Assembly (NCBI GenBank): GCA_003671055.1 | Contig: QWPV01000027.1 | Span: forward strand, 1 to 33,234 | Origin: Planctomycetota bacterium | GTDB taxonomy: Bacteria; Planctomycetota; Phycisphaerae; Phycisphaerales; SM1A02 | Direction: 5' to 3' | DNA: 33,234 nt | Shown here: piece by piece, positions 1 to 7,267 of the stretch | Position numbering within the stretch: the stretch's first letter is position 1 | Layout: every line of letters begins with the position of its first letter | Notes under the pieces: generated by a model | The model's input: the letters and a program-made list of their open reading frames with translations, nothing else | Databases searched by the model: none | What the model was told of the DNA's origin: nothing | Program-made: the position numbers and the translations under genes

Positions 1-816
1 CTTTGGAAGACGAATACAGAAATCGCTGCCTCGGCCGATTTCGCCTTGGATCTCGATGGTTCCACCGTGCTCTTCGATGATGCGGCGGGTGACCGCGAGT
101 CCGAGACCCGAGCCGCCACCGGTGCGTGTGCTGACATAGGGGCGGAAAATTTCTGCGCGGCGGTCGAGAGCGATGCCGGGGCCGGTGTCAACCACGTGCA
201 GCACGACGGTTTCGCTTTCGCTGGCAGGTTCAAGGATGAGTAGCAGTTCGCGCTGCACATTGGTCGGCATTGTCGCGAGTGCGTGGAGCGCGTTGATCAT
301 GAGGTTGAGCAACGCTTGCTTGAGAAGGCGCTCATCCACGATTGCTTCGACCGCGCTCTGCGGCGCACTCACGCGAAGGACAACATTGGCGCGTTCGGCT
401 TGTGGACGAAAGAACTCTGCGAGATCTGCGAGTGTGCTCGCGAGATTTGTTGTGGTTGGCGCGAGATGAATGCGGCCTGCGAACTTAAGGAAGTCTTCGA
501 GGATGTGCTGCAAGCGCGCGGCTTCGCGACCGACGCTCGCAACCTTGCGCGAGAGTTGTTCGCGTTCTTCGATGGCGAGTGCGGAGAAGTCGATCTCTTC
601 GAGCGCGAGTTGCACGTTGAGTTGAATCGTCGAGAGTGGGTTCTTGATTTCGTGCGCGAGTCCGCCTGTCATCGACCCAAGTTCAGCGAGTCGTTCTTGT
701 CGACGCGCGCGTTCTTCTGCGAGTCGCAGTCTGCGCAATCGTCGACGCACCACGATCGCCGTCGCGCTGAGTGCGACGACTGCACCGAGCGCAAGACCGA
801 TGAAGAAACTATCCAT
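1..816 (-). CDS. Sensor histidine kinase, C-terminus cut by window edge
   Basis: Membrane-anchored two-component sensor kinase. The minus frame is open for 272 codons from the ATG at 816 to base 1 with no stop, so the C-terminus lies outside the window. One membrane segment covers about residues 4-23, followed by a basic stretch. The DHp motif GGLAHEIKNPL has the phospho-accepting His at residue 55. The ATP-binding domain shows an N-box (NLMINALHAL), a G1 box (DTGPGI) and a G2 box (GGGSGLGLA), so the catalytic core looks intact. No periplasmic sensor domain and no PAS domain are visible between the membrane segment and DHp, so it probably senses through a partner or the membrane. There is no clear Shine-Dalgarno before the ATG. 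The first 14 codons and upstream bases are duplicated at 3683-3732. The response regulator is not in the window. Confidence 0.9.
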   Translation of the reverse strand, partial: MDSFFIGLALGAVVALSATAIVVRRRLRRLRLAEERARRQERLAELGSMTGGLAHEIKNPLSTIQLNVQLALEEIDFSALAIEEREQLSRKVASVGREAARLQHILEDFLKFAGRIHLAPTTTNLASTLADLAEFFRPQAERANVVLRVSAPQSAVEAIVDERLLKQALLNLMINALHALATMPTNVQRELLLILEPASESETVVLHVVDTGPGIALDRRAEIFRPYVSTRTGGGSGLGLAVTRRIIEEHGGTIEIQGEIGRGSDFCIRLPK

Positions 817-826
817 GGAGTGAAGA
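777..826. repeat. 50-bp direct repeat, copy A (start of kinase gene)
   Basis: Bases 777-826 match 3683-3732 at 49 of 50 positions, in the same orientation; the only difference is A793 versus G3699. Copy A covers the first 13-14 codons of the histidine kinase and 10 bases upstream of its ATG. Weaker similarity continues for about 15 bases beyond the kinase start, then disappears. The two copies bracket a 2.86-kb island with two unrecognised genes. Confidence 0.9.
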
Positions 827-1508
827 ATGACGCGGACAGGCTAGCAGGTCGCTGAGCAATCCCGCCACTCTGCGCGTTGAGGTCGCCACAGGCCTGCGGT
901 TTGAATGTTTCGACTCGCGCCTCGCTTCACCGCGATCCCAAGCACGAGACCCTTGACGATTCTCCGTCAATGCGTGCATCGCGTACGAGAGAAATGCCCC
1001 GACGCCAGAAGACTTTCGATAGAACCGAGCCTCGGAATCCGTGCTGCTGCGGTGCGTGTCATGCACACGCCGCTTGCGACTGTGTGTGAAGACGATGGGG
1101 ACGAACACCGCGTCGACGGGCGACCCGTGCGCGAGTACGCGTTCCGGAAATCCCGGTTCATTCCGCGGAGCGCGTCGTCCGCCACGCGCTTGGTCGCGCG
1201 AAGCAGATGGTCTCGCTCGTTGAGGTTTTCAACATCAAGTCTGGACTAGAAGTTGCCATGAGACTCGCGGTGTCCGCGCCGCGCAGGGCACTGGCACACA
1301 GGTGCGCAGCGGGTTTTTGACGCGCAAGATTTCGTCGGAGTTTTTCAGCGAGCTGTTAAAAATCGGCGATGGGCATTGACAAGCCCGCAACCACTTGTCA
1401 CGATGATGCAAACTGCTGGTTGTGCCATTGAGATATCGCGCTTGGGGGATCGACGATCTCGGCGCGAGCGAAGAACACCGTACAACGGTCAGTTTCAGGA
1501 ATTGCACT
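817..1508. other. Intergenic region between kinase and island gene
   Basis: About 690 bases with no gene I can defend. Short open frames exist on both strands, but none has a recognisable motif, a good ribosome site or plausible protein composition. It holds a small dyad (GCGTGT at 1054-1059 with ACACGC at 1065-1070) and a promoter/operator candidate at 1376-1404 in front of the next gene. Confidence 0.6.
1376..1404 (+). promoter_or_regulatory. Promoter candidate with overlapping dyad
   Basis: A perfect TTGACA at 1376-1381 is followed, after 17 bases, by CACGAT at 1399-1404, which matches the -10 consensus at 3 of 6. The inverted repeat TGACAAG (1377-1383) / CTTGTCA (1394-1400) overlaps the -35 element and most of the spacer, as an operator would. 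It lies about 105 bases before the start of the gene at 1509. No transcription start is visible from sequence alone. Confidence 0.35.
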
Positions 1509-2966
1509 ATGAAGATCAAGTCAATTGTTGGGATACTGGGGGTGTGGAGCGCATTTCTCGCTGCTGGGACATGGATTGCGCCAGTTGCAGCCTGGTCTCT
1601 GCAGATAGCACCGGTTCACGCGATGACCGAATCGCCGCCTGTGGAACTAGATCAGCAATTCGCAGACGAGTTCACGGCACTGTTCGGAGTCACGCCGAGC
1701 GAAAGCGGTTTGGTTCTATCAGCGCCTGCGCCATTTGATGCAACCGGAAGATCCGAGGTAGCGCTTCAAGAGACCGCCGCGCGGCTACTCCCTCGGATCT
1801 TCACTGAGATCACCGAATCCCCTGAGATTCAGAGCCATCGATCCCCCAACGAGAGGGTTTTCTCGGTCTACGCTGATGTCTACACATCGAGCGGGGTTGT
1901 GCTCGCGCAGTTCCTTGTGCGTTCATTTGAAGACCGCAGCGAGTTCTGGTTCACTGGAATTGCGTCCGGTGCGTTCGTTGACGCACTCATGTCGACCAAG
2001 GAGCCCGAACTCCGATCCGCTCTCTCGCACCTTGCACCGTATCTTCAGGTGAACCTTGACGGGATGTGGGATGAGTTGATTCCGCCTGGATCCTACGAAG
2101 GACCGCAACCGACATCTGATTGCGCTCGCCTCGCGCGAAGCATTGAAATCTGTCGCGCCAGCTTTGCGGCGCGTGCTCGCGAGGCGCAGTCTGGGTTGAT
2201 GGAACAACTTGAACTGTTGGGTGAGTTGCATCGGCAGCGTATCGCAGCGTGCGATGCGGGATACTCCGCTTCCTTGCTTGAGTGTGCCCAGGGGCGCGGT
2301 GCTGCAATCATTGCGGCCGAGGGCGCCTTTGCAAGCGCTAGGGCCGCCGCTGAAGACGCGCGAGACATCGCTTATGAATCGGCGGCGCAATCGCGGAGTA
2401 CCGCCATTGCGCTCGCCGTGGCAGGCGAGCTGAGTTGCATCGCCGCAGCGCACATCGGTTTCTATGCGTGTCTTGCGGCCGCAGGGTGGACGGGACTTGG
2501 AATTCCTGCATGCGTCGCTTCGTTTCTGGCGTTGCAACTTGTTTGTCACGCGGCCTTCGTCGCGGCGGTGCTGATCATCGACAATGCCTATGAGGACGCC
2601 ATCGCTCTTGCGAACATCGCATTCAACCAACAATTGCTAGCCGCCGCGCAGGCGCGAGATGCAGCGATCCTCGCAGCGGATCAGGCGTATGCAGACTGTG
2701 TCAACGCGGCGACCGCTCAGCGAGATGCCTGCATGGACGCGGCGGGTCGGGAGTTTCTCTCAGCTGCCTGCCTTGCATTGCAGGGAGCGAATGCTGCATT
2801 CCGTGAGGCAGTGATTCAGTTCAGGGAGTGTGTTGCGATGGCTCAGAATGAGTTTGGGGAGCTTTGCCCAAACCCTGCGGGGATCCAAGTCACGCCGGAG
2901 CTCGGTTTTCTTGAAGGGGTCGGGGTGGAGGGCTGCGAGTTCGAATGGCCGCCACGGCTTCCATAA
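1509..2966 (+). CDS. Secreted Ala/Cys-rich helical protein, unknown function
   Basis: Not recognised. 485 residues from the ATG at 1509, chosen because CAGGA lies about 9 bases upstream and the N-terminus is then a good signal peptide (basic MKIK, hydrophobic 5-28, with possible cleavage near VAA or VHA). Residues 45-200 look globular. From about 205 to 450 it is strongly helical and alanine-rich, with a hydrophobic stretch near 299-357. It has 14 cysteines after residue 200. Four pairs are spaced exactly C-x10-C (248/259, 310/321, 335/346, 397/408), plus one C-x9-C (205/215). A spacing of 11 keeps both cysteines on one helix face, which suggests disulfide-stapled helical hairpins outside the cytoplasm; that is inference. 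It lies in the repeat-bounded island, upstream of a small membrane protein that may be its partner. Confidence 0.75.
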   Translation: MKIKSIVGILGVWSAFLAAGTWIAPVAAWSLQIAPVHAMTESPPVELDQQFADEFTALFGVTPSESGLVLSAPAPFDATGRSEVALQETAARLLPRIFTEITESPEIQSHRSPNERVFSVYADVYTSSGVVLAQFLVRSFEDRSEFWFTGIASGAFVDALMSTKEPELRSALSHLAPYLQVNLDGMWDELIPPGSYEGPQPTSDCARLARSIEICRASFAARAREAQSGLMEQLELLGELHRQRIAACDAGYSASLLECAQGRGAAIIAAEGAFASARAAAEDARDIAYESAAQSRSTAIALAVAGELSCIAAAHIGFYACLAAAGWTGLGIPACVASFLALQLVCHAAFVAAVLIIDNAYEDAIALANIAFNQQLLAAAQARDAAILAADQAYADCVNAATAQRDACMDAAGREFLSAACLALQGANAAFREAVIQFRECVAMAQNEFGELCPNPAGIQVTPELGFLEGVGVEGCEFEWPPRLP

Positions 2967-3060
2967 TGCTGAACTCTCGCAGCCACGGCGTGAGTCCGAC
3001 CTTTTGAAGTTTGTTGGCTACAAGTGCTTGTCAATACGACTGCTCACCGAGGATTCTCTG

Positions 3061-3528
3061 ATGGCCATTACATCAATCCAGAACGCGCGCGGCGTTCATC
3101 AAGGTCTCGCAATTTCGCTTTTGGGGCTCTACGCGCTACTGCCGATGCTCGTGCTTCTCGTCTGGCTGACTCGCGAGCCGAACGCGTTGATCGGTTGGGT
3201 CGTCGCAATTGGTGCGTTGTATCTTCCGCTCCCTCTGGTCGTGGTTGTTTGGATCTGCGCCGTTCGAGCGCAGCTCGGACTGAGCCAGCCGATGAGGTTC
3301 AAGCGGCGCCCGCAAGTCGTGCTTTGCGTCTCAGGATGCCTCGGACTGGTTCAGATCGCGGCAATAAACGGGGCATTGTGCTGGGCTGTGTGGGCGTCGA
3401 GCACGGATCTCCTTGTGCCTGCAACGATCATCACGGCCGTGTCAGTGGGATTCATGGTGTGGTCGACATTGAGCTTCGTCCGCACGCTGCGATGGGTGCA
3501 CGCGTGCACACAGCCGATCGCCGCGTGA
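3061..3528 (+). CDS. Small four-helix membrane protein, unknown
   Basis: 155 residues, no family recognised. The ATG at 3061 is preferred over an upstream in-frame ATG at 2830 because GAGG sits 9 bases before it and the longer version would overlap the previous gene and add an unstructured basic tail. Four hydrophobic segments lie at about 16-37, 43-67, 85-108 and 118-141. A basic loop (MRFKRR, near 78-83) lies between the second and third, which places that loop in the cytoplasm by the positive-inside rule. It starts 94 bases after the helical secreted protein on the same strand, so the two may be co-transcribed. Function is open; the pairing with a secreted Cys-rich partner is the only clue. 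Confidence 0.65.
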   Translation: MAITSIQNARGVHQGLAISLLGLYALLPMLVLLVWLTREPNALIGWVVAIGALYLPLPLVVVVWICAVRAQLGLSQPMRFKRRPQVVLCVSGCLGLVQIAAINGALCWAVWASSTDLLVPATIITAVSVGFMVWSTLSFVRTLRWVHACTQPIAA

Positions 3529-3682
3529 AAATTGTGTTGTTGCCCTGAGCTTGCCCCGATTCCGTGCCGACCCAAATTGGCGAGAACGCTCGCAAGGAGA
3601 GTGTCATGCCGAGAAACGAACGGAAGCGAAGATCTGACTTCAACTGCCGGCAAAGTTCGCGCGCCGAGCGAATCGTGTAGAG

Positions 3683-3732
3683 CGACTGCACCGAGCGCGA
3701 GACCGATGAAGAAACTATCCATGGAGTGAAGA
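3683..3732. repeat. 50-bp direct repeat, copy B (kinase-start remnant)
   Basis: Second copy of 777-826, 2906 bases away. Read on the minus strand it encodes the same first residues as the kinase (MDSFFIGLALGAV), then runs into unrelated sequence. It is therefore a fragment of a kinase start with no kinase behind it. It sits in the gene-free stretch 3529-3824, where I see nothing else. No transposase, integrase or terminal inverted repeats are visible in the segment between the copies. Confidence 0.9.
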
Positions 3733-3824
3733 CTCAAGCCGACGGACTATGCGTGGCGAATCGGACCGCAGAGCGATCCGCGAAACCATCCGCAAAAAGT
3801 TGCAGCAGATTCACGCGCCGCGCG

Positions 3825-4142
3825 TCAAGCTTCGGTCGTGTCTTTCGACGGCGAATTCACGCGTTCTGCACGAGGAACGCGCGATCCGAGTGAACGCACC
3901 AATGTCGCGGACCAACCTTTTTCTGACTCGCGCGCGGAGTACACGACGCGTTCACCATCGCGTACTGTCTTGAACCCTTCAGACTGTTCGATCACTGTGA
4001 AGTGCAAGAAAATATCTTGATTCTGGGGACCGATGATGAATCCAAATCCCTTGCGAGGATCGAACCATTTGACAACGCCTTCGAGTTCATCGATAGATGC
4101 GGATGGGATCGAGTTGCTGTCAGCTTCTTGTTGAGTCGCCAT
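3825..4142 (-). CDS. Cold-shock domain protein (CspA family)
   Basis: Single-stranded RNA/DNA-binding protein of the cold-shock family, 105 residues. The domain covers about residues 20-85. It shows GVVKWFDPRKGFGFI (containing RNP1, KGFGFI) and DIFLHF, a variant of the usual RNP2 (V)FVHF. There is a polar N-terminal tail of about 20 residues and a basic C-terminal tail of about 20. The family is usually near 70 residues, so both ends are extended. The ATG at 4142 is chosen because GGAG lies 8 bases upstream; an in-frame TTG at 4166 is less likely. It lies downstream of pnp on the same strand but behind a hairpin. Cold-shock proteins and PNPase are functionally linked through RNA unfolding and decay in other bacteria. 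Confidence 0.88.
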   Translation of the reverse strand: MATQQEADSNSIPSASIDELEGVVKWFDPRKGFGFIIGPQNQDIFLHFTVIEQSEGFKTVRDGERVVYSARESEKGWSATLVRSLGSRVPRAERVNSPSKDTTEA

Positions 4143-4209
4143 CGCACCACTCCGGTAAGAGTTCAAACTACGGGGCCAGGGACTCCTCAGTACCTAGTCA
4201 GGGTGGGTG

Positions 4210-4238
4210 ATTGTGCTGCGTAAATGAACTTCGTGCAA
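4210..4238 (-). promoter_or_regulatory. Weak promoter candidate for the cold-shock gene
   Basis: Reading the minus strand, TTGCAC (4238-4233) and CACAAT (4215-4210) are separated by 17 bases, about 68 bases before the cold-shock ATG. They match the sigma-70 consensus at 3 of 6 and 4 of 6. Position between the pnp hairpin and the gene makes it plausible, but the match is modest. Confidence 0.25.
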
Positions 4239-4243
4239 GCGAA

Positions 4244-4272
4244 GAGGGCCGAGGTTTTTACACTCGGCCCTC
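4244..4272 (-). terminator. Hairpin after pnp
   Basis: Perfect 10-bp stem GAGGGCCGAG / CTCGGCCCTC with a 9-base loop, 79 bases past the pnp stop and before the cold-shock gene. The stem is strong, but no run of U follows on the minus strand, so it could be a 3' end stabiliser or a Rho-assisted end rather than a classic intrinsic terminator. Confidence 0.55.
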
Positions 4273-4350
4273 GAGAAGGTGCTTTGATTGCTGATGCGGA
4301 TATTGCTAGCTCAAGCGAATCTTGAGCAGAAGCATCGTCTCAGGCTCGGT

Positions 4351-6513
4351 TTACGCACCTGCTGGTGCGGTCTCGGGCTTCTGATCGCGGAGGTATGCCT
4401 TGCGAGAAAGTTTGATGCGACCGTTCTCGTCGACCTGAACCACCTTCACGGTGATGGTGTCGCCGAGTTTCACGACCTCGTTGACGTTCTTCACGAAGCC
4501 GTCTGCGAGTTCAGAAACATGGCACATGCCGTCGGTTCCTGGCGCGAGTTCGACAAAGCAGCCGAACTCCTTGATCGCCACGACCTTGCCCACATACACG
4601 GCGCCGACGCGGATTTCCGCGCCGAGAGCTTCGACTGCCGCTTTCGCGCGCATCGCTGCTTCCGCATTCGAGCACGCGATGAAGACGGTGCCGTCTTCTT
4701 CGATGTCGATCTGCGCACCAGTGGACTCTTGGATGCCACGAATTGTCTTGCCGCCAGGACCGATGAGCTTTCCGATCTTCTCTGGATCGATCTTCACAAT
4801 GGTGATGCGAGGAGCGAGTGGTGAGATGTCGGCGCGTGGTGCTGGGATCGCCTCTTCCATCAACTTGATGATGTGGAGTCGACCGCGAAGTGCTTGCGCG
4901 AAGATCGTCTCAATCTCAGCCACGCCAAGGCCGCGCGCCTTGAGATCGAGCTGAATGCCGGTGATGCCCTCGCGGGTACCGGAGACCTTGAAGTCCATCT
5001 CGCCGAAGAAGTCTTCTTCGCCAATGATGTCAGTGACGTGCGTCACCTTGCCATCGGTGTCGGTGAAACGACCAACCGAGATGCCAGCGCATGTGCCCTT
5101 GATAGGGACGCCTGCATCCATGAGCGCGAGGCAACCGCCGCAAACGCTTGCCATGCTCGACGAACCGTTGGACTCCGTGATGTCGCTCACGATACGAATC
5201 GTGTAGGGGAAATCTTCTGGTGAAGGAAGAATTCCGAGCAGTGAACGCTCAGCAAGCGCGCCGTGACCAACTTCGCGTCGGCCTGGACCAGCGATACGAC
5301 CAGCTTCGCCTGTGCAGAAGGGAGGGAAGTTGTAGTGGAGGTAGAACTTCTTCGCGTACTCAGCGAGAAGACCATCGACGATCTGCTCGTCCTTCTTCGT
5401 GCCGAGCGTGCATGTCACGAGGCTCTGTGTTTCGCCGCGTTGGAAGAACGCGGAACCGTGGGTGCGCGGGAAAATTCCGGTCGACATATCGAGCGCGCGG
5501 ATCTCGTCAAGCCCGCGACCATCGGCGCGAATGCCGTACTGGGACACGAGCTTGTGCGTGATCTTCTTCTCGAGCTTCTGGAACGCTTCCTTCGCTTGAC
5601 GCTGACGCTTCTCCGCCTTCATGTGCTCGGAGTAAGTGAGTCCATCAGCAATCGCGAAGTGCGTCTTGAGGAGTTCATCCTTGAGCGCGCTGACAGCCGC
5701 ATTACGCGCTGCCTTGCTGTGAATCTTGCGTGCTTCGATCATCTTGTCATATGCCTTCTCGGTGACGAGGGCAGTGACTTCTGGTGCAGGGAGTTGAAGT
5801 TCACCCATGCGCTTCTCAGGAGCGCCGCACTTTGCGCGGAGTTCTTCCATGAGATCGAGGATGGGCTTCACGCCTTCTTCGTATGCGAAGCGAATCGCGC
5901 GGAGCATGGTTGCTTCGTCGACTTCAGCAGCGCCGACTTCGATCATGTTGATGCCGTCCTTGTGTCCAGAGAGCACAAGGTCGAGATCGCTGTAATCCAT
6001 CTGCGCCTGCGTGGGGTTGAGCACGAACGCTTCGCCGCTCTCGGTGATGATGCGTCCAACGCGCACCGTCGCGACTGGGCCGAGGAACGGCGCGTCGGTG
6101 ATGTGCAGTGCAGCAGCCGCAGCGCAGCACGCAATCATGTCCGCATCGTTCTGACCATCGTGACTGAACACGATCGTTTGCAGTTGGATCTCATCGAGGA
6201 ATCCCTCTGGAAACAATGGACGAATCGGTCGATCCATCATTCTCATCGTGAGGACTTCCTTCTCAGAAGGCTGACCTTCACGCTTGCGGAAGCCACCTGG
6301 GTACTTACCCGCAGCTGGGGTTTTCTCGCGGTAATCGCAGGTAAGTGGGAAGAAGTCGATACCCAAACGTGGGTTCGCGCGGACTGCTGTCGCGAGGACA
6401 ACAGTGTCTGCGTAGGTTGCGAGGACTGCGCCGTGCGCGAGCTTCGCGACGCGGCCAGTTTCAAAGCGGAGCGTGCGCCCGCCGACGAGTTTCTCAACGA
6501 TTGTGACTGCCAT
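4351..6513 (-). CDS. pnp: Polynucleotide phosphorylase (PNPase)
   Basis: 3'-to-5' phosphorolytic exoribonuclease, also able to add nucleotides; a core enzyme of mRNA decay. 720 residues, the usual size. Two RNase PH-like cores are joined by a helical region. The second core carries TESNGSSSMASVCGG and IGEEDFFGEMDFK, which retains both aspartates equivalent to E. coli D486 and D492. A KH domain lies at about 570-630, with GxxG as IGPGGKT near 584-590, and an S1 domain at about 637-707. The start is the ATG at 6513, where AGGAAG lies about 14 bases upstream. It follows rpsO on the same strand, the conserved rpsO-pnp order. The 259-base gap between them holds two hairpins, which fits the family habit of leader-mediated autoregulation. 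A perfect CGCACC/GGTGCG mini-dyad overlaps the last codons. Confidence 0.97.
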   Translation of the reverse strand: MAVTIVEKLVGGRTLRFETGRVAKLAHGAVLATYADTVVLATAVRANPRLGIDFFPLTCDYREKTPAAGKYPGGFRKREGQPSEKEVLTMRMMDRPIRPLFPEGFLDEIQLQTIVFSHDGQNDADMIACCAAAAALHITDAPFLGPVATVRVGRIITESGEAFVLNPTQAQMDYSDLDLVLSGHKDGINMIEVGAAEVDEATMLRAIRFAYEEGVKPILDLMEELRAKCGAPEKRMGELQLPAPEVTALVTEKAYDKMIEARKIHSKAARNAAVSALKDELLKTHFAIADGLTYSEHMKAEKRQRQAKEAFQKLEKKITHKLVSQYGIRADGRGLDEIRALDMSTGIFPRTHGSAFFQRGETQSLVTCTLGTKKDEQIVDGLLAEYAKKFYLHYNFPPFCTGEAGRIAGPGRREVGHGALAERSLLGILPSPEDFPYTIRIVSDITESNGSSSMASVCGGCLALMDAGVPIKGTCAGISVGRFTDTDGKVTHVTDIIGEEDFFGEMDFKVSGTREGITGIQLDLKARGLGVAEIETIFAQALRGRLHIIKLMEEAIPAPRADISPLAPRITIVKIDPEKIGKLIGPGGKTIRGIQESTGAQIDIEEDGTVFIACSNAEAAMRAKAAVEALGAEIRVGAVYVGKVVAIKEFGCFVELAPGTDGMCHVSELADGFVKNVNEVVKLGDTITVKVVQVDENGRIKLSRKAYLRDQKPETAPAGA

Positions 6514-6531
6514 AGGACTACTAATCTTCCT

Positions 6532-6606
6532 GCTCCGATTTCAACGGAGCGTTGTGGGACGAACTCATGCGCGAATCTCGTGAGTGGGATCCGAACGATC
6601 ACTCAC
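6532..6606 (-). promoter_or_regulatory. pnp leader with two hairpins
   Basis: Two perfect inverted repeats lie just upstream of pnp. GCTCCG/CGGAGC (6532-6537 with 6545-6550, loop 7) ends 18 bases before the ATG. GTGAGTG/CACTCAC (6580-6586 with 6600-6606, loop 13) lies further out. In enteric bacteria the pnp leader forms a hairpin cleaved by RNase III, after which PNPase represses its own mRNA. These stems are candidates for an analogous control, by analogy only. Confidence 0.4.
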
Positions 6607-6772
6607 ACGCGCATGAAGCGCCGCGTTGGAACGGAAGCAGGCATGAAACAGAGAGCGGGGGCAGTCGTGCCAAGGGCGCATGACCTTCCAACCTCGCGCG
6701 AATGCGTGAGTGCAATCTGTTCGATGCCCGCTGCCGAACCTAAATCTGGTTGCGGCGCGAAAACGAAACGGA

Positions 6773-7042
6773 TTACTTACGCAAGCCGAGTCGCTTGATA
6801 AGGTCTTGGTAGACCGAGCGATCGGTGCGAGCGAGGTACTTGAGAAGGCGATTGCGCTGGCCCACCATGAGGAGGAGTCCGCGACGCGAAGCATGATCCT
6901 TCGCGTGGGTGCGGAAATGCTCTTGGAGGCCAGTGATGCGCTCGGTAAGGATCGAGACTTGAACTTCTGGTGAACCAGTGTCCTTCTCGTGTCGAGCGCC
7001 ACCCTTGATGGTTTCAATCTTTTTGGCTGCTGAAATGGTCAT
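6773..7042 (-). CDS. rpsO: 30S ribosomal protein S15
   Basis: Binds 16S rRNA early in assembly of the small-subunit platform. 89 residues, the standard length. Family signatures seen include the GDTGSPEVQ-type region (here [17 protein letters not shown]), [23 protein letters not shown], and a C-terminal LIKRLGLRK. The ATG at 7042 is set by alignment to the family N-terminus. No good Shine-Dalgarno is present, but a hairpin ends 12 bases before it. It is immediately upstream of pnp, the classic pairing. S15 represses its own translation in several bacteria by binding a leader structure. Confidence 0.97.
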   Translation of the reverse strand: MTISAAKKIETIKGGARHEKDTGSPEVQVSILTERITGLQEHFRTHAKDHASRRGLLLMVGQRNRLLKYLARTDRSVYQDLIKRLGLRK

Positions 7043-7053
7043 TGATCGGTCTA

Positions 7054-7071
7054 GACGGCAATCCCGCCGTC
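7054..7071 (-). promoter_or_regulatory. Hairpin in rpsO leader
   Basis: Perfect 6-bp stem GACGGC / GCCGTC with loop GGGATT (minus-strand sense), ending 11 bases before the rpsO ATG and taking the place of a Shine-Dalgarno. The position fits S15 autoregulation, but the fold differs between known lineages, so this is only a candidate. Confidence 0.35.
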
Positions 7072-7267
7072 GTCTCCTATGCTGTTGGTTGCGAATCGAG
7101 AAGGATAGTGAATCCTTTGCTTTCCTGCAAGCAGCGGTGGAGTTTCTTGCGGAGATCGTTACGCGGTCGATGAACGTCCGTAGTTGGTTATTCTGCGAGT
7201 CGGAGTCTGCTTCCCATCCGCGCCTTCTCACTCTGACTGCCGTTCTTCATACCCTGCACCGCTCCCA

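Noticed and set aside
283-855. 190-codon plus-strand frame over the histidine kinase
   Set aside because: The minus strand encodes an intact kinase with all boxes, so this frame is a shadow.
809-1249. Short frames on both strands in the gap after the kinase
   Set aside because: No ribosome site, no family, and basic compositions typical of chance frames in GC-rich DNA.
3351-3737. 128-codon minus-strand frame starting with the kinase N-terminus
   Set aside because: Only the first 14 codons after the ATG match the kinase; the rest is antisense to the membrane protein. I treat it as a gene remnant, not a gene.
5263-6798. 511-codon plus-strand open frame across pnp
   Set aside because: It is antisense to the clearly conserved pnp and its composition is that of an antisense shadow. 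No motif is present.
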